64,000 nt of DNA from Enterocloster hominis (ex Liu et al. 2021) (GTDB lineage Bacteria > Bacillota > Clostridia > Lachnospirales > Lachnospiraceae), in the NCBI GenBank assembly GCA_014385265.1, contig JACRTJ010000021.1, forward strand, positions 1 to 64,000, written 5' to 3'. Positions 35,834 through 44,266 of the stretch are shown here, in pieces; the stretch's first letter is position 1; each line of letters opens with the position of its first letter. Under the pieces are notes generated by a model. The model did no database searches. It saw only the letters and a list, made by a program, of their open reading frames with translations, and had not been told where the DNA came from. The translations under genes were made by a program, and so were the position numbers.

Positions 35834-37165
35834 ATGGCCGATGCACCAGACGAAAAGAGATCCAATGAAAAACCATTCATGAGGGAAAAGATCGTAAAGC
35901 CCCCGCTCAGCAGACGGCAGACTGCGGTCCGCGTTTTCCGGCTGTTTTTAAGTGCGGTCATTTTCGGGGTCGTGGCAGCAGTAAGCTTTGCAGCCTCAAG
36001 GCCGCTGGCAGAACGGTTCCTGGGAAAGGAGCCGGAGACGACTCCGGCTCCTACCATTACCATTGAGCGGGATGAACCGGGAAAAGAGGAGGAGACCCAG
36101 ACGGCGGAAAGCGAATCCCTGCCGCCGGAGAGCCAGTCGGAGGCAGCCCGGGAGGAGATCGAAGGGATCGTAAAAAAAGAGCTGGAGACCTTCGACTGGA
36201 CCAGGGACAAGGTGGAGGGCATGAACCAGGTCCTCCAGGAGATCGGCAGGGAGGCCGATCAGAGTGTCGTGACCGTATCTTCCGTAAAGCACCAGGTGGA
36301 CTGGTTCGACAATCCGGTGGAGAGCACCGGCCAGTATGCGGGGATCATCCTGTCCATAAGCCGTGGGGAGATCATGATCCTGACAGAAGCTGCGGCGGTG
36401 GAGGAGGCGGATTCCCTCCGGGTCGTTTTTAAAGACGGCGGTACGGCGGCGGGAACCTTAAAGCAGAAGGACAGCCTGGGTGGTCTGGCGGTGGTATCAG
36501 TGGCGGAAGCCGAGGTGCAGGAAGCCGCAAGGGAGCGTATCAAAGCCGTGGAGCTGGGAAATTCGTATAGTCTGGAAACTGGAGACCTGGTGATTGCCGT
36601 GGGAAGCCCTGCGGGGATCGTCCATTCCGTAAAGCAGGGGGCTGTTTCCTATGTGGCTGGGAACGTGCAGACCGCCGATGGTCAGACCCGCGTTCTTTAC
36701 ACAGACTGCGGCTGCGAGACTGGAAAAGGGACCTTCTTTTTAAATATGTCTGGAGAGCTGGTGGGCTGGGCCACAGAGCTTTATGGGGCAGAGGACCGAC
36801 AGGGGTTTACCATTGCGCTTCCGGTATCTGAGTATAAAGGAAACCTCCAGAAGCTGATGAATGGGATCCAGATCCCGTATATGGGCTTAAAGGGCCAGGA
36901 CGTCAGCGAGGCCATGCAGGCGGAGGGGATCCCCAAGGGACTCTATATTACAGAGGCCATTGCCGATAGTCCGGCATACCTGGCCGGAATCCAGGCAGGG
37001 GATATCCTAACGAGGATCCAGGGAGCGGAGATCTGCTCCATCCGGGATTACCAGGCATGTCTGGAGGACCAGGCGGCCGGGACCGAGGCCACAGTGACGG
37101 TCCAGAGAATGGGACTGGGAGAATATAAGGAAATTGAATACAAAGTGATCATTGGAGCCAGGTGA
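35834..37165 (+). CDS. membrane-anchored HtrA-like pseudoprotease with PDZ domain
   Basis: 443 residues from the ATG at 35834 (AAGGAGAGGAG 11 bases upstream; an earlier in-frame ATG lies inside that site). Cytoplasmic tail, one membrane helix (about residues 29-52), a Pro/Glu-rich linker, a trypsin-like HtrA domain (~130-325), and one PDZ domain (~335-435; GLKGQDVSEAM, GIQAGDILTRIQG). The HtrA triad positions are all changed: the usual NNHVV is LTEAAAV, the DLAVL aspartate is GGLAVV, and GNSGGP is TGKGTFF. So it cannot be a serine protease of the normal type and is probably a scaffold or binding protein at the cell surface. Confidence 0.82.
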   Translation: MADAPDEKRSNEKPFMREKIVKPPLSRRQTAVRVFRLFLSAVIFGVVAAVSFAASRPLAERFLGKEPETTPAPTITIERDEPGKEEETQTAESESLPPESQSEAAREEIEGIVKKELETFDWTRDKVEGMNQVLQEIGREADQSVVTVSSVKHQVDWFDNPVESTGQYAGIILSISRGEIMILTEAAAVEEADSLRVVFKDGGTAAGTLKQKDSLGGLAVVSVAEAEVQEAARERIKAVELGNSYSLETGDLVIAVGSPAGIVHSVKQGAVSYVAGNVQTADGQTRVLYTDCGCETGKGTFFLNMSGELVGWATELYGAEDRQGFTIALPVSEYKGNLQKLMNGIQIPYMGLKGQDVSEAMQAEGIPKGLYITEAIADSPAYLAGIQAGDILTRIQGAEICSIRDYQACLEDQAAGTEATVTVQRMGLGEYKEIEYKVIIGAR

Positions 37166-37283
37166 TTCGCCTGGCTCATGATGTCCGGGGCCGGGAGAAC
37201 GGATCCGGCATATAAAGGGCTGCTGTCCGGTATTGAGGATACCGGAAAAGCGGCGGGAGATTGAAGAAGGGAGAAATTATAGT

Positions 37284-38240
37284 ATGAAATATATCGAAAC
37301 ATTCCGGGAGGGCGCTCACATATCCGAGGTGTATCTGTGCAAGACAAAGCAGATCGCACTGACAAAAAACGGAAAGGAGTATGGCTCTCTGACCCTCCAG
37401 GACAAGACGGGGACCGTAGACGCGAAGATTTGGGAGCTGAATTCTCCGGGGATCAATGAGTTTGCGGCTATGGATTATGTGTTCGTGGATGCAGACGTGA
37501 CAGTGTTCCAGGGGGCTTTCCAGTTAAACGTAAAGCGGATCCGCAAGGCCGATGAGGGGGAATACAGGCCTGGGGATTATCTGCCGGTGACCTCCAAGGA
37601 TGTAAAGACCATGCAGCATGAGCTGACCCAGTATATCACCACCATCCGGAATGAGTACCTCAGAAAGCTGGCCGCCGGCTTTTTCATGAACGACGCTGCC
37701 TTTATGAAGGCATTCTCCTTCCATTCTGCGGCCAAGAGCGTTCACCACGGCTTTGTGGGAGGGCTTCTGGAGCACACCTTAAGCGTTGTGAAGATGTGCG
37801 ATTATTTCAGTAAACAGTATCCGGCCTTAAACCGGGACCTGCTCTTAACGGCCGCCATGTTCCATGATATCGGAAAGACAAAGGAGCTGTCTGCGTTCCC
37901 GGAGAACGATTATACCGACGAGGGACAGCTCCTGGGCCATATCATCATCGGCGTCCAGATGCTGGAGGAGAGGATCGCCGCCATGCCTGGCTTCCCAAAG
38001 AAGCTGGAGCATGAGCTGATCCACTGTATCCTGGCCCATCACGGCGAGCTGGAATACGGATCTCCCAAGAAACCGGCCCTGATCGAGGCGCTGGCCCTGA
38101 ATCTGGCCGACAACGCCGATGCCAAGCTGGAGACCATGACCGAGATCTTAAAGGGCGCAGGCGACAACATGGGCTGGCTGGGCTATAACCGGTTCATGGA
38201 AAGCAATGTGAGACGGACCAGTGACGGCCAGGAGAAATAA
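37284..38240 (+). CDS. yhaM: 3'-5' exoribonuclease YhaM family
   Basis: 318 residues from the ATG at 37284 (GAAGGGAG upstream; the in-frame start at 37233 has none). N-terminal OB-fold nucleic-acid binding (VYLCKTKQIALTKNGKEYGSLTLQDKTG, about 15-42) then an HD hydrolase domain with HHGFVGGLLEHTLSV near 153, the metal motif MFHDIGKTKEL near 193 and ILAHHGELEYG near 250. Trims RNA 3' ends and participates in DNA processing. 14 bp before rlmD. Confidence 0.92.
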   Translation: MKYIETFREGAHISEVYLCKTKQIALTKNGKEYGSLTLQDKTGTVDAKIWELNSPGINEFAAMDYVFVDADVTVFQGAFQLNVKRIRKADEGEYRPGDYLPVTSKDVKTMQHELTQYITTIRNEYLRKLAAGFFMNDAAFMKAFSFHSAAKSVHHGFVGGLLEHTLSVVKMCDYFSKQYPALNRDLLLTAAMFHDIGKTKELSAFPENDYTDEGQLLGHIIIGVQMLEERIAAMPGFPKKLEHELIHCILAHHGELEYGSPKKPALIEALALNLADNADAKLETMTEILKGAGDNMGWLGYNRFMESNVRRTSDGQEK

Positions 38241-38254
38241 CCGGAGGACGGAGC

Positions 38255-39667
38255 ATGAAGAAAAACGACGTATTTACCGTGACCATTGAGGACATGGGCG
38301 AGGACGGGGCCGGGATCGGAAAAACCGACGGCTACACCTGGTTCATCAAGGACGCGCTCATTGGGGATGTGATCCAGGCGTCGGTGATGAAGATGAAGAA
38401 AAATTATGGCTTTGCCAGGCTGGTGAAGATCCTGGAGCCTGCGCCGGCACGGGTAGAGCCCCGGTGTCCGGTGGCCAGGGCCTGCGGCGGCTGTCAGCTC
38501 CAGGAGCTGGATTATAGGGAACAGCTCCGGTTCAAGGAGAGAAAGGTCTACAATCATTTAAAGAGGATCGGCGGCATGGACCGCCTGTTCCTGCCAGAGG
38601 ACAGGGAAAAGGCCGCGGGCGTTTTGGATGCCGTGGTCATGGAGCCCATCATCGGCATGGAGGACCCCTGGCGTTACCGCAACAAGGCCCAGTATCCGGT
38701 GGGCCTGGGAAAGGACGGACAGCTGACGGCGGGATTTTATGCGGGACGCACCCATTCCCTGATCCCGGCTCCGGGTCTGGACTGCCTTCTGGGCTGCCAG
38801 GAAAATAAGGAGCTTCTGAAAATTATCCTGGATTTCATGAAAGAATATAAAATAAAGCCCTATGACGAAGCCGCCCATCAGGGCCTGGTGCGCCATGTGC
38901 TCTTAAGAAAGGGATTTTCCAGCGGCGGGCTGATGGTCTGTCTGGTCATCAATGGAGAGGAGCTTCCCCACGGCGGGGAGCTGGCGGAGCGGTTAAGGGA
39001 GGCCGGCGTCTCCAGCGTATCGTATTCGGTCAACACCGAGCGGACCAACGTGATCATGGGCACAAGGATCGTAAACCTTTACGGCCCCGGCTATATCACA
39101 GACACCATCGGTGATATCGAATACCGGATCTCGCCTCTTTCCTTTTACCAGGTGAATCCGGTGCAGACGGAAAAGCTTTACGGAACGGCCCTGGAATTTG
39201 CAGATCTTTCCGGCGGCGAAACGGTCTGGGACCTTTATTGCGGCATCGGGACCATTTCGTCGTTTCTGGCGAAGAAGGCCGGGAAGGTCTACGGCGTGGA
39301 GATCATTCCCCAGGCCATTGAGGACGCCAGGGAGAATGCCAGGAGAAACGGCATCGAAAATGTGGAGTTTTTCGTCGGCAAGGCCGAGGAGGTGCTGCCG
39401 GAGCAGTATGAAAGGAACCATGTCCATGCGGACGTGATCGTGGTGGACCCGCCAAGGAAGGGCTGCGATCCCGTTTGTCTGGAAACGATCCTTAAGATGG
39501 CTCCAGAGCGGGTGGTCTATGTAAGCTGCGATTCGGCGACCCTGGCCAGGGATGTGAAGTTCCTGGAGGAAAACGGCTACCGGGCAACGCGTGTGCGTCC
39601 AGTGGATATGTTTCCGATGGGGGGACACTGCGAGTGTGTGGTAAAGCTGGAGCGAGTGGGAAAGTAA
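38255..39667 (+). CDS. rlmD: 23S rRNA (uracil-C5)-methyltransferase, RlmD/RumA family
   Basis: 470 residues. TRAM RNA-binding domain at the N terminus (VTIEDMGEDGAGIGK). A [4Fe-4S] cluster motif follows in CPVARACGGCQLQELDY (about 69-85). The SAM-dependent methyltransferase domain has DLYCGIGTISSFLA near 327, VDPPRKGCDP near 400 and the catalytic-Cys loop YVSCDSATLARD near 425. Exact uridine (U1939 or U747 class) cannot be assigned. A cluster of inverted repeats without a T tract at 39676-39730 may end the transcript. Confidence 0.93.
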   Translation: MKKNDVFTVTIEDMGEDGAGIGKTDGYTWFIKDALIGDVIQASVMKMKKNYGFARLVKILEPAPARVEPRCPVARACGGCQLQELDYREQLRFKERKVYNHLKRIGGMDRLFLPEDREKAAGVLDAVVMEPIIGMEDPWRYRNKAQYPVGLGKDGQLTAGFYAGRTHSLIPAPGLDCLLGCQENKELLKIILDFMKEYKIKPYDEAAHQGLVRHVLLRKGFSSGGLMVCLVINGEELPHGGELAERLREAGVSSVSYSVNTERTNVIMGTRIVNLYGPGYITDTIGDIEYRISPLSFYQVNPVQTEKLYGTALEFADLSGGETVWDLYCGIGTISSFLAKKAGKVYGVEIIPQAIEDARENARRNGIENVEFFVGKAEEVLPEQYERNHVHADVIVVDPPRKGCDPVCLETILKMAPERVVYVSCDSATLARDVKFLEENGYRATRVRPVDMFPMGGHCECVVKLERVGK

Positions 39668-39824
39668 TATATGAGAACGGATAAGGGGCGGCTTTGGGGA
39701 GCATTTGAACCAGGCCGCCGCCTTGTCCGGATTTCCGGTTTTGGGGTCGGGCTGGACAGTGAGTTCCCGTCGTTTAGATAGGATCCGGAAAATCCAGGAA
39801 ATAGAGAAAAATTTAAAAAAATCC

Positions 39825-39853
39825 TTGACATTTCTTTACCTCTATTATATAAT
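39825..39853 (+). promoter_or_regulatory. consensus promoter of the tRNA cluster
   Basis: TTGACA (39825-39830), 17-bp spacer, TATAAT (39848-39853): a full-consensus promoter 24 bp ahead of tRNA-Asn. Confidence 0.85.
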
Positions 39854-39877
39854 ATCATCGTTGTTTGAAACAACTAT

Positions 39878-39950
39878 TCCTCGATAGCTCAGTCGGTAGA
39901 GCACGCGGCTGTTAACCGCGCTGTCGTAGGTTCGAGTCCTACTCGGGGAG
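39878..39950 (+). tRNA. tRNA-Asn (GTT)
   Basis: 73-nt cloverleaf. Acceptor TCCTCGA pairs with TCGGGGA, anticodon GTT in CTGTTAACC, T arm GTAGGTTCGAGTCCTAC. CCA is not encoded. Confidence 0.97.
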
Positions 39951-40030
39951 CTTTTTATTACTGTCCGGTTTTGCCCGGCTTAAATCGGTTGACAGAGGCA
40001 GTCAGATATGATAGTATAAATAAGCAATCC

Positions 40031-40102
40031 GGCCCCATGGTCAAGCGGTTAAGACATCGCCCTTTCACGGCGGTAACACGAGTTCGAATCTCGTTGGGGT
40101 CA
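40031..40102 (+). tRNA. tRNA-Glu (TTC)
   Basis: 72-nt cloverleaf. Acceptor GGCCCCA pairs with TGGGGTC, anticodon TTC in CCTTTCACG, T arm CGAGTTCGAATCTCG. CCA is not encoded. Confidence 0.97.
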
Positions 40103-40143
40103 CTCCTGGAATATTTAGTGTTCCAGTGCATACAATAGAATAT

Positions 40144-40214
40144 GGCGCGATAGCCAAGCGGTAAGGCGTGGGTCTGCAACACCCTGATCACCGGTTCAAA
40201 TCCGGTTCGCGCCT
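40144..40214 (+). tRNA. tRNA-Cys (GCA), integration target
   Basis: 71-nt cloverleaf. Acceptor GGCGCGA pairs with TCGCGCC, anticodon GCA in TCTGCAACA. From the anticodon stem (40171) to its end the gene is supplied by the left copy of the 76-bp direct repeat, so the gene was rebuilt on insertion of the 23.6-kb element. Confidence 0.97.
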
Positions 40215-40246
40215 CTTGAGGAATCACAGAAATGTGGTTCCTTTTT
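40171..40246. repeat. attL (76-bp direct repeat, left copy)
   Basis: Starts at GGTCTGCAACACC in the tRNA-Cys anticodon region, runs through the tRNA 3' end and the downstream terminator hairpin. Identical to 63748-63823. Confidence 0.92.
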
Positions 40247-40248
40247 TT
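40220..40248 (+). terminator. terminator after tRNA-Cys, inside the att core
   Basis: GGAATCAC-AGAAAT-GTGGTTCC followed by seven T. The same hairpin is duplicated at attR (63797-63823). Confidence 0.8.
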
Positions 40249-40325
40249 ATATAAATTTCCTTTAAAATAAAGGAATTTCGGCTATTTTAGTAATTATTAC
40301 TAGAATAAACCGAAGTTCCTTTTTT
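40247..40325. repeat. 79-bp hairpin-forming insert between att core and arm sites
   Basis: Present only at the left end; at the right end the flanking sequences are contiguous. It is bounded by direct GTTCCTTTTT copies. It contains AAGGAA/TTCCTT ends, TTTCGG/CCGAA pairs and the palindrome TAGTAATTATTACTA, so nearly all of it folds into one long imperfect hairpin. It may be a miniature insertion or sequence lost at the other end by recombination between the short repeats. Confidence 0.55.
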
Positions 40326-40351
40326 AGTGGAAAGAGCCGTTTTGGAACAGG

Positions 40352-40396
40352 TTGGTACACTATAAATCGAAAGATAGTGTACCAATAGTGTATCAG
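40352..40396. promoter_or_regulatory. integrase arm-type site cluster, left
   Basis: TTGGTACACTA (40352-40362) and its exact inverse TAGTGTACCAA (40375-40385), plus an adjacent direct near copy TAGTGTATCAG (40386-40396). The same 11-mer occurs twice at the right end, as expected for arm sites of a tyrosine integrase or binding sites of its excisionase. Confidence 0.65.
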
Positions 40397-40566
40397 AAAA
40401 CAGTAACGAGTGAGGGACCTATAGATGACTTGACAAGTGTTAGTCTTTTTTTGAGGAATCTAAAGGAATTTTTATTTGCTTAACTACATCGTTACTATAG
40501 CTATGTAACGCATCAAATTTAATTTAAAGAAGGTTTCGCACACTGCTTTGCTAATGTTTAAAAGTC

Positions 40567-40637
40567 ATGTTCCATGTTCCAATGTTCTTGGCAAAACCGC
40601 TATTTATGGGGAATGTTCCAGGAACATACAGGAACAT
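40567..40637. repeat. ATGTTCC iteron cluster
   Basis: Six 7-mers in 71 bp: ATGTTCC at 40567 and 40574, ATGTTCT at 40582, ATGTTCC at 40613, then the inverse GGAACAT at 40621 and 40631. Two of them form the perfect palindrome ATGTTCCAGGAACAT (40613-40627). The region 40397-40660 contains no gene. It could be a replication origin for the SF3 helicase or a regulator array at the 3' side of the 480-aa gene. Confidence 0.6.
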
Positions 40638-40660
40638 ACGGGAAATTTTTATTAGTTTGT

Positions 40661-42103
40661 TTAGAACGTGGAACCTGGAACGCTGGTTATCGGGAAATTT
40701 GATAAAAAAGAAATATAACTTCCCCGAATTTTTTTGATGTTTGTATTATGATTAGCGGTACAAGTACTTAAGGTGAGTTCCGGTGTAAGCAAGTTGATTT
40801 TGTAGGCACGCTTTCGGAACTCGGTTAAAAGCTTGGATATATCACAAGGAGGGAGGGTGTCTAATGAAGTATCAAAACGTTTTTCTAATTCCTTTGTATC
40901 AGAGGAAAAGAAGTCCTTTTCATGCTCTATCATATACTGCCTAAGTAGAGGCTTTAATGCACTCATTTGTTTTTCTATATTACATTTTGAAAGATGTTTC
41001 TTTGTTGTTTTAATAAGGGTAAGCATGAAATACCACTCAACAACAGGGCAGGCAAAATCAGAAAAGAAACGACAGAATCGTTCAAAGAAAATATGCCAGG
41101 TATGAATCGGCAACGCTTTTTGAACGGGAGGAATTTTCTGCGCTATTATATCAAAATTAAAGAGTTCCTTAAAAAAATAAGTTTGTTCTGAGAAAGATTC
41201 ATTAATAGCTGAAAATGCATAATGAATATACAGAGAACGAGAAAGGCTATTTGGTAGTCGGTTTGCATAAGATAAGGTGCGGTAGCTGTTTATGCCGTTA
41301 GGGTAGGGCGTGCCTTGTATTTTTAAATCATTAATATTAGATAGAATTTGGCTCAATAAATCAAGGCCGAATATATTTTCTATACGGTAGAACCATAGTA
41401 GCCTTTCGGGAATGTCGTCAGGAGCCTGTTTAATAAGCATCTTATACAACTCAGATGTTTTTGTTAAACTATTTGATATTTTGCATGGCGTGCTGCTATT
41501 TTCATCATAATTATAAAGGCGCAGTACGCTTCCAAATTTTCTTGCATCAAAATCCATAATGGACTGAAATAGAGCAGCCTGTGATGTTTCTATCTGGGTT
41601 TCTTTTTTGCTACCCCAAAATAAAGGAAAAGATTGATTGTTCATTACACGAAGATGGTTCTTTATGGCATTGCTCAATCGTGTAGCTTCGGCTGCTCTTA
41701 AAGTAGTATCATTCTTGTTAAGTTCTGATTCAAAGTCAATGTTTGCCCTCGAATAGGTAGTTTGAAATGTCGAAGTGAACGAGCTAATAACACTATAAGC
41801 ATAAACTACACAATGAAGTAGGAGAGTTTTTGGAAAAAGACTCTCCTTTTTGTAGTAGGAGGTGGGAGGCAATTCGGAAAATTCATATTTAGGCTTGCTT
41901 TGTCCAAAAAAATCTCCAGAATTGGGAAAAATTTTAAAAATACAGTTGTCAAAAAGCTTTTCTAAAGAATCTGGAATCCAGGAAGATGGATCGGCGTTTG
42001 TTATAGCGGTGGAATCTGGAAGAAGTAACGTGTATTTTAGAATATGGTCAGCTTCTTCTAAAGCATTGTTCCATCGGTCTTTATCTAATACAAGATATTT
42101 CAT
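40661..42103 (-). CDS. uncharacterised 480-aa protein at the element edge
   Basis: 480 residues, no signal peptide and no long membrane helix; I recognise no family. It is rich in Lys, Asn, Ser, Phe and aromatic residues with long helical stretches (for example IHTWHIFFERFCRFFSDF near 338). Gene is AT-rich, unlike the chromosome, and transcribed away from the primase gene, with a TAGGAGC ribosome site. Its position, alone on the minus strand next to the att site, is where mobile elements commonly carry cargo such as anti-phage or toxin genes, but nothing in the sequence proves that. Confidence 0.75.
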   Translation of the reverse strand: MKYLVLDKDRWNNALEEADHILKYTLLLPDSTAITNADPSSWIPDSLEKLFDNCIFKIFPNSGDFFGQSKPKYEFSELPPTSYYKKESLFPKTLLLHCVVYAYSVISSFTSTFQTTYSRANIDFESELNKNDTTLRAAEATRLSNAIKNHLRVMNNQSFPLFWGSKKETQIETSQAALFQSIMDFDARKFGSVLRLYNYDENSSTPCKISNSLTKTSELYKMLIKQAPDDIPERLLWFYRIENIFGLDLLSQILSNINDLKIQGTPYPNGINSYRTLSYANRLPNSLSRSLYIHYAFSAINESFSEQTYFFKELFNFDIIAQKIPPVQKALPIHTWHIFFERFCRFFSDFACPVVEWYFMLTLIKTTKKHLSKCNIEKQMSALKPLLRQYMIEHEKDFFSSDTKELEKRFDTSLDTLPPCDISKLLTEFRKRAYKINLLTPELTLSTCTANHNTNIKKIRGSYISFLSNFPITSVPGSTF

Positions 42104-42246
42104 TTTATGCTCCTAAAATTTAGTTTTTATAATTATAGCATGAAAAATAGTATTTATAAAGTTTTAATATAATTGAATAGTAAATATGAAAAGATATAAA
42201 TTGATTAAAAGGACAGGTATACTTTAGAAAAAAAGGAGGAAATAAT

Positions 42247-44007
42247 ATGCAAGAAGCAGTTACATTCAATGGATTTCTGCATGAAAGTGGCAAGCAGATT
42301 TCTATACAAATACCGGCATCAGCATACATACAGTTGGGGGAGAGGAGGGTGATTACGGCAAAGGAAGCCCTTGCAGTTGGAATGGATCTTACCCATTTGG
42401 CTGATGAAGAGACTGGAAAACAACTTTTTTCTGAGGGAGATCTTCTGGCGATTCGTTTAGCAAATAGTCAAATCAAGACGGAGGGAGAATTCGTACAGAT
42501 AACCGAACTTCAAAGCATTGCAGAAGAGATAAGGGCAAAGGCCGTAGGGATGCAACCGGCAGTTTCCTTTATGGAAAAATGCCGGATTCCGATAAAGGAG
42601 GGAAAAAAAATGCCAGCCTTAATCGAGGACAAAGCCAGCATGTCGAAAGAGCAGCTTGCGCCGGCAAAAATTTATAAAGGAACTCCGATGCAGAATGACG
42701 AATTTTTGACGAATGATGAGGATGATAAGGCGCTTATTGCAGAGATTGAAAATTATTTGCGTTTGAATTTCGGTTTTCGCATTTATGATGCTCAAATTTA
42801 TTTGTTTAATGCCAATATTGGATTTTATACGAGAGTTTCAGACAATGAAATAGACTACCTCGTTAATGCAATATTCGGGGAACGAATAAAAACCGTAGGA
42901 AAATCATACATCTACCGCGAAGTCCGAGAGTTTTTGAGGAGGGAGTCAAACCTTTTGGTTAAGGATTCTCAGCTTCTGGCTCCTAGAATTTGGGTTTTCC
43001 GTGATAAATTTGTCGATTCTTTTTCAGGGGAAATGCGCCTGAATGATGGAAATGTTTTTGTTTGTTCGGCATTGCAGTGCGAATATGATGAATACGCAAT
43101 CTGTCCAAACTTTGAAGTCTATCTCGATTCAATCGCCGGAGGGGATGGAAAATTAGTTCAGCTACTGTGGGAGGTGATAGCCTACTTGCTATCAAGGGAA
43201 ACAAGAGCAAAAAAAATCGTTTTCCTTCTCGGCAAGAAAGACTCTGGAAAAAGCCTTTTTGCGGATATTCTGACAGGGATTTTAGGTGAAGAATCTGTTT
43301 CAACGCTGTCGGTCAATGATTTTGGCAAACAGTTTGGACTTGCAGAACTAATGGGGCGTCACCTAAATATTTGCATGGACTTGCCTAATGTTCCCTTATC
43401 AGCAGAGGCAGTAGGAAGGATAAAATCCCTTACCGGAGGTGATTTAATTCGCGCAGATGTTAAATTCAAGGAGGCAGTACGTTTTCGTGCGACAGTTCGC
43501 CTTCTGTTTGGTTCTAATGCCATGGTACGCTTGGCATCTCCAGATCCAGCATTCGCAGAACGGTGTATTTTTATTCCTTTCAGGTACGCCGTCCCTAGAG
43601 AAAAACAGGATTTACAACTTTGCGAAAAGCTATTAAGGGAGCGTGCTGGAATTTGCAGAAAGGCGATGAACGTTTATGCGGATTTGGAAAAACGGGGGTT
43701 TGCATTTACTACCGTGGATCTGGGCACTGAAAATGAAGGAAAGGTAATCAACTGGGAAAAAGTTTTGGACGTTTTCATGGAAGAGCATTGCGAATTGACC
43801 GGAAATGAGGCAGACAGGGTATCATCAGAGAAGCTGTTTAATTCTTTTTTGACATTCTGCATTGAAAAGGGAGTAGGTTCAATGTCGCAGGAATCATTTA
43901 GCAAGAAGTTTCGGGAGAAAACAGAAGGAAAGGTCGAAAAGAAAAAAATAAGAATTGGAAAAGAAACAGTAAATGGATTCGTGGGAATCATTTTGAAAGG
44001 GGCGTAA
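42247..44007 (+). CDS. P4-type SF3 helicase / primase-like replication protein
   Basis: 586 residues. The N-terminal ~140 residues are of unknown role. The C-terminal half is a superfamily 3 helicase: Walker A LLGKKDSGKSLF near 326, Walker B NICMDLPN near 372, and motif C-like VRLLFGSNAM near 420. A winged-helix-like tail follows (SSEKLFNSFLTFCIEKG). An obvious TOPRIM or archaeo-eukaryotic primase active site is not visible, so it may be helicase only. Likely drives autonomous replication of the excised element. AAAGGAGG ribosome site; 2 bp ahead of the excisionase gene. Confidence 0.85.
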   Translation: MQEAVTFNGFLHESGKQISIQIPASAYIQLGERRVITAKEALAVGMDLTHLADEETGKQLFSEGDLLAIRLANSQIKTEGEFVQITELQSIAEEIRAKAVGMQPAVSFMEKCRIPIKEGKKMPALIEDKASMSKEQLAPAKIYKGTPMQNDEFLTNDEDDKALIAEIENYLRLNFGFRIYDAQIYLFNANIGFYTRVSDNEIDYLVNAIFGERIKTVGKSYIYREVREFLRRESNLLVKDSQLLAPRIWVFRDKFVDSFSGEMRLNDGNVFVCSALQCEYDEYAICPNFEVYLDSIAGGDGKLVQLLWEVIAYLLSRETRAKKIVFLLGKKDSGKSLFADILTGILGEESVSTLSVNDFGKQFGLAELMGRHLNICMDLPNVPLSAEAVGRIKSLTGGDLIRADVKFKEAVRFRATVRLLFGSNAMVRLASPDPAFAERCIFIPFRYAVPREKQDLQLCEKLLRERAGICRKAMNVYADLEKRGFAFTTVDLGTENEGKVINWEKVLDVFMEEHCELTGNEADRVSSEKLFNSFLTFCIEKGVGSMSQESFSKKFREKTEGKVEKKKIRIGKETVNGFVGIILKGA

Positions 44008-44009
44008 AA

Positions 44010-44216
44010 ATGAAGAAATCAAAAGATGATGCGAATATTCGAGTTTATACTAAAGCCGATTTGCTGAAAATTTTTCCATTCGGTCGCACGAAGCTACAGC
44101 AACTGCTTACGGCGGGCGTCCTCCCGGTCGTTAAAGTCGGGAAGGCGTACCTCACCTCTGAGGCGCAGATCCAGCGTTGGTTGGAGGAAAATACAGGAAA
44201 AGAGATTTACTATTAA
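44010..44216 (+). CDS. xis: excisionase-family helix-turn-helix protein
   Basis: 68 residues. MerR/excisionase-type HTH: VYTKADLLKIFPFGRTKLQQLLTAG (about 12-36), followed by the short wing VVKVGKAYLTSEAQIQRWLEEN. Located directly between the replication protein and the integrase, the normal place for a recombination directionality factor. It would bend DNA at the arm sites and favour excision. Confidence 0.82.
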   Translation: MKKSKDDANIRVYTKADLLKIFPFGRTKLQQLLTAGVLPVVKVGKAYLTSEAQIQRWLEENTGKEIYY

Positions 44217-44222
44217 TATAGC

Positions 44223-44250
44223 CCCCCTGGAATTGCACACCAGGGGGATA
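44223..44250 (+). terminator. hairpin between xis and int
   Basis: CCCCCTGG-AATTGCACA-CCAGGGGG then ATATTTAT. The short T tract makes it a weak terminator, or a hairpin limiting integrase expression. Confidence 0.55.
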
Positions 44251-44266
44251 TTTATAGGAGGAAATT

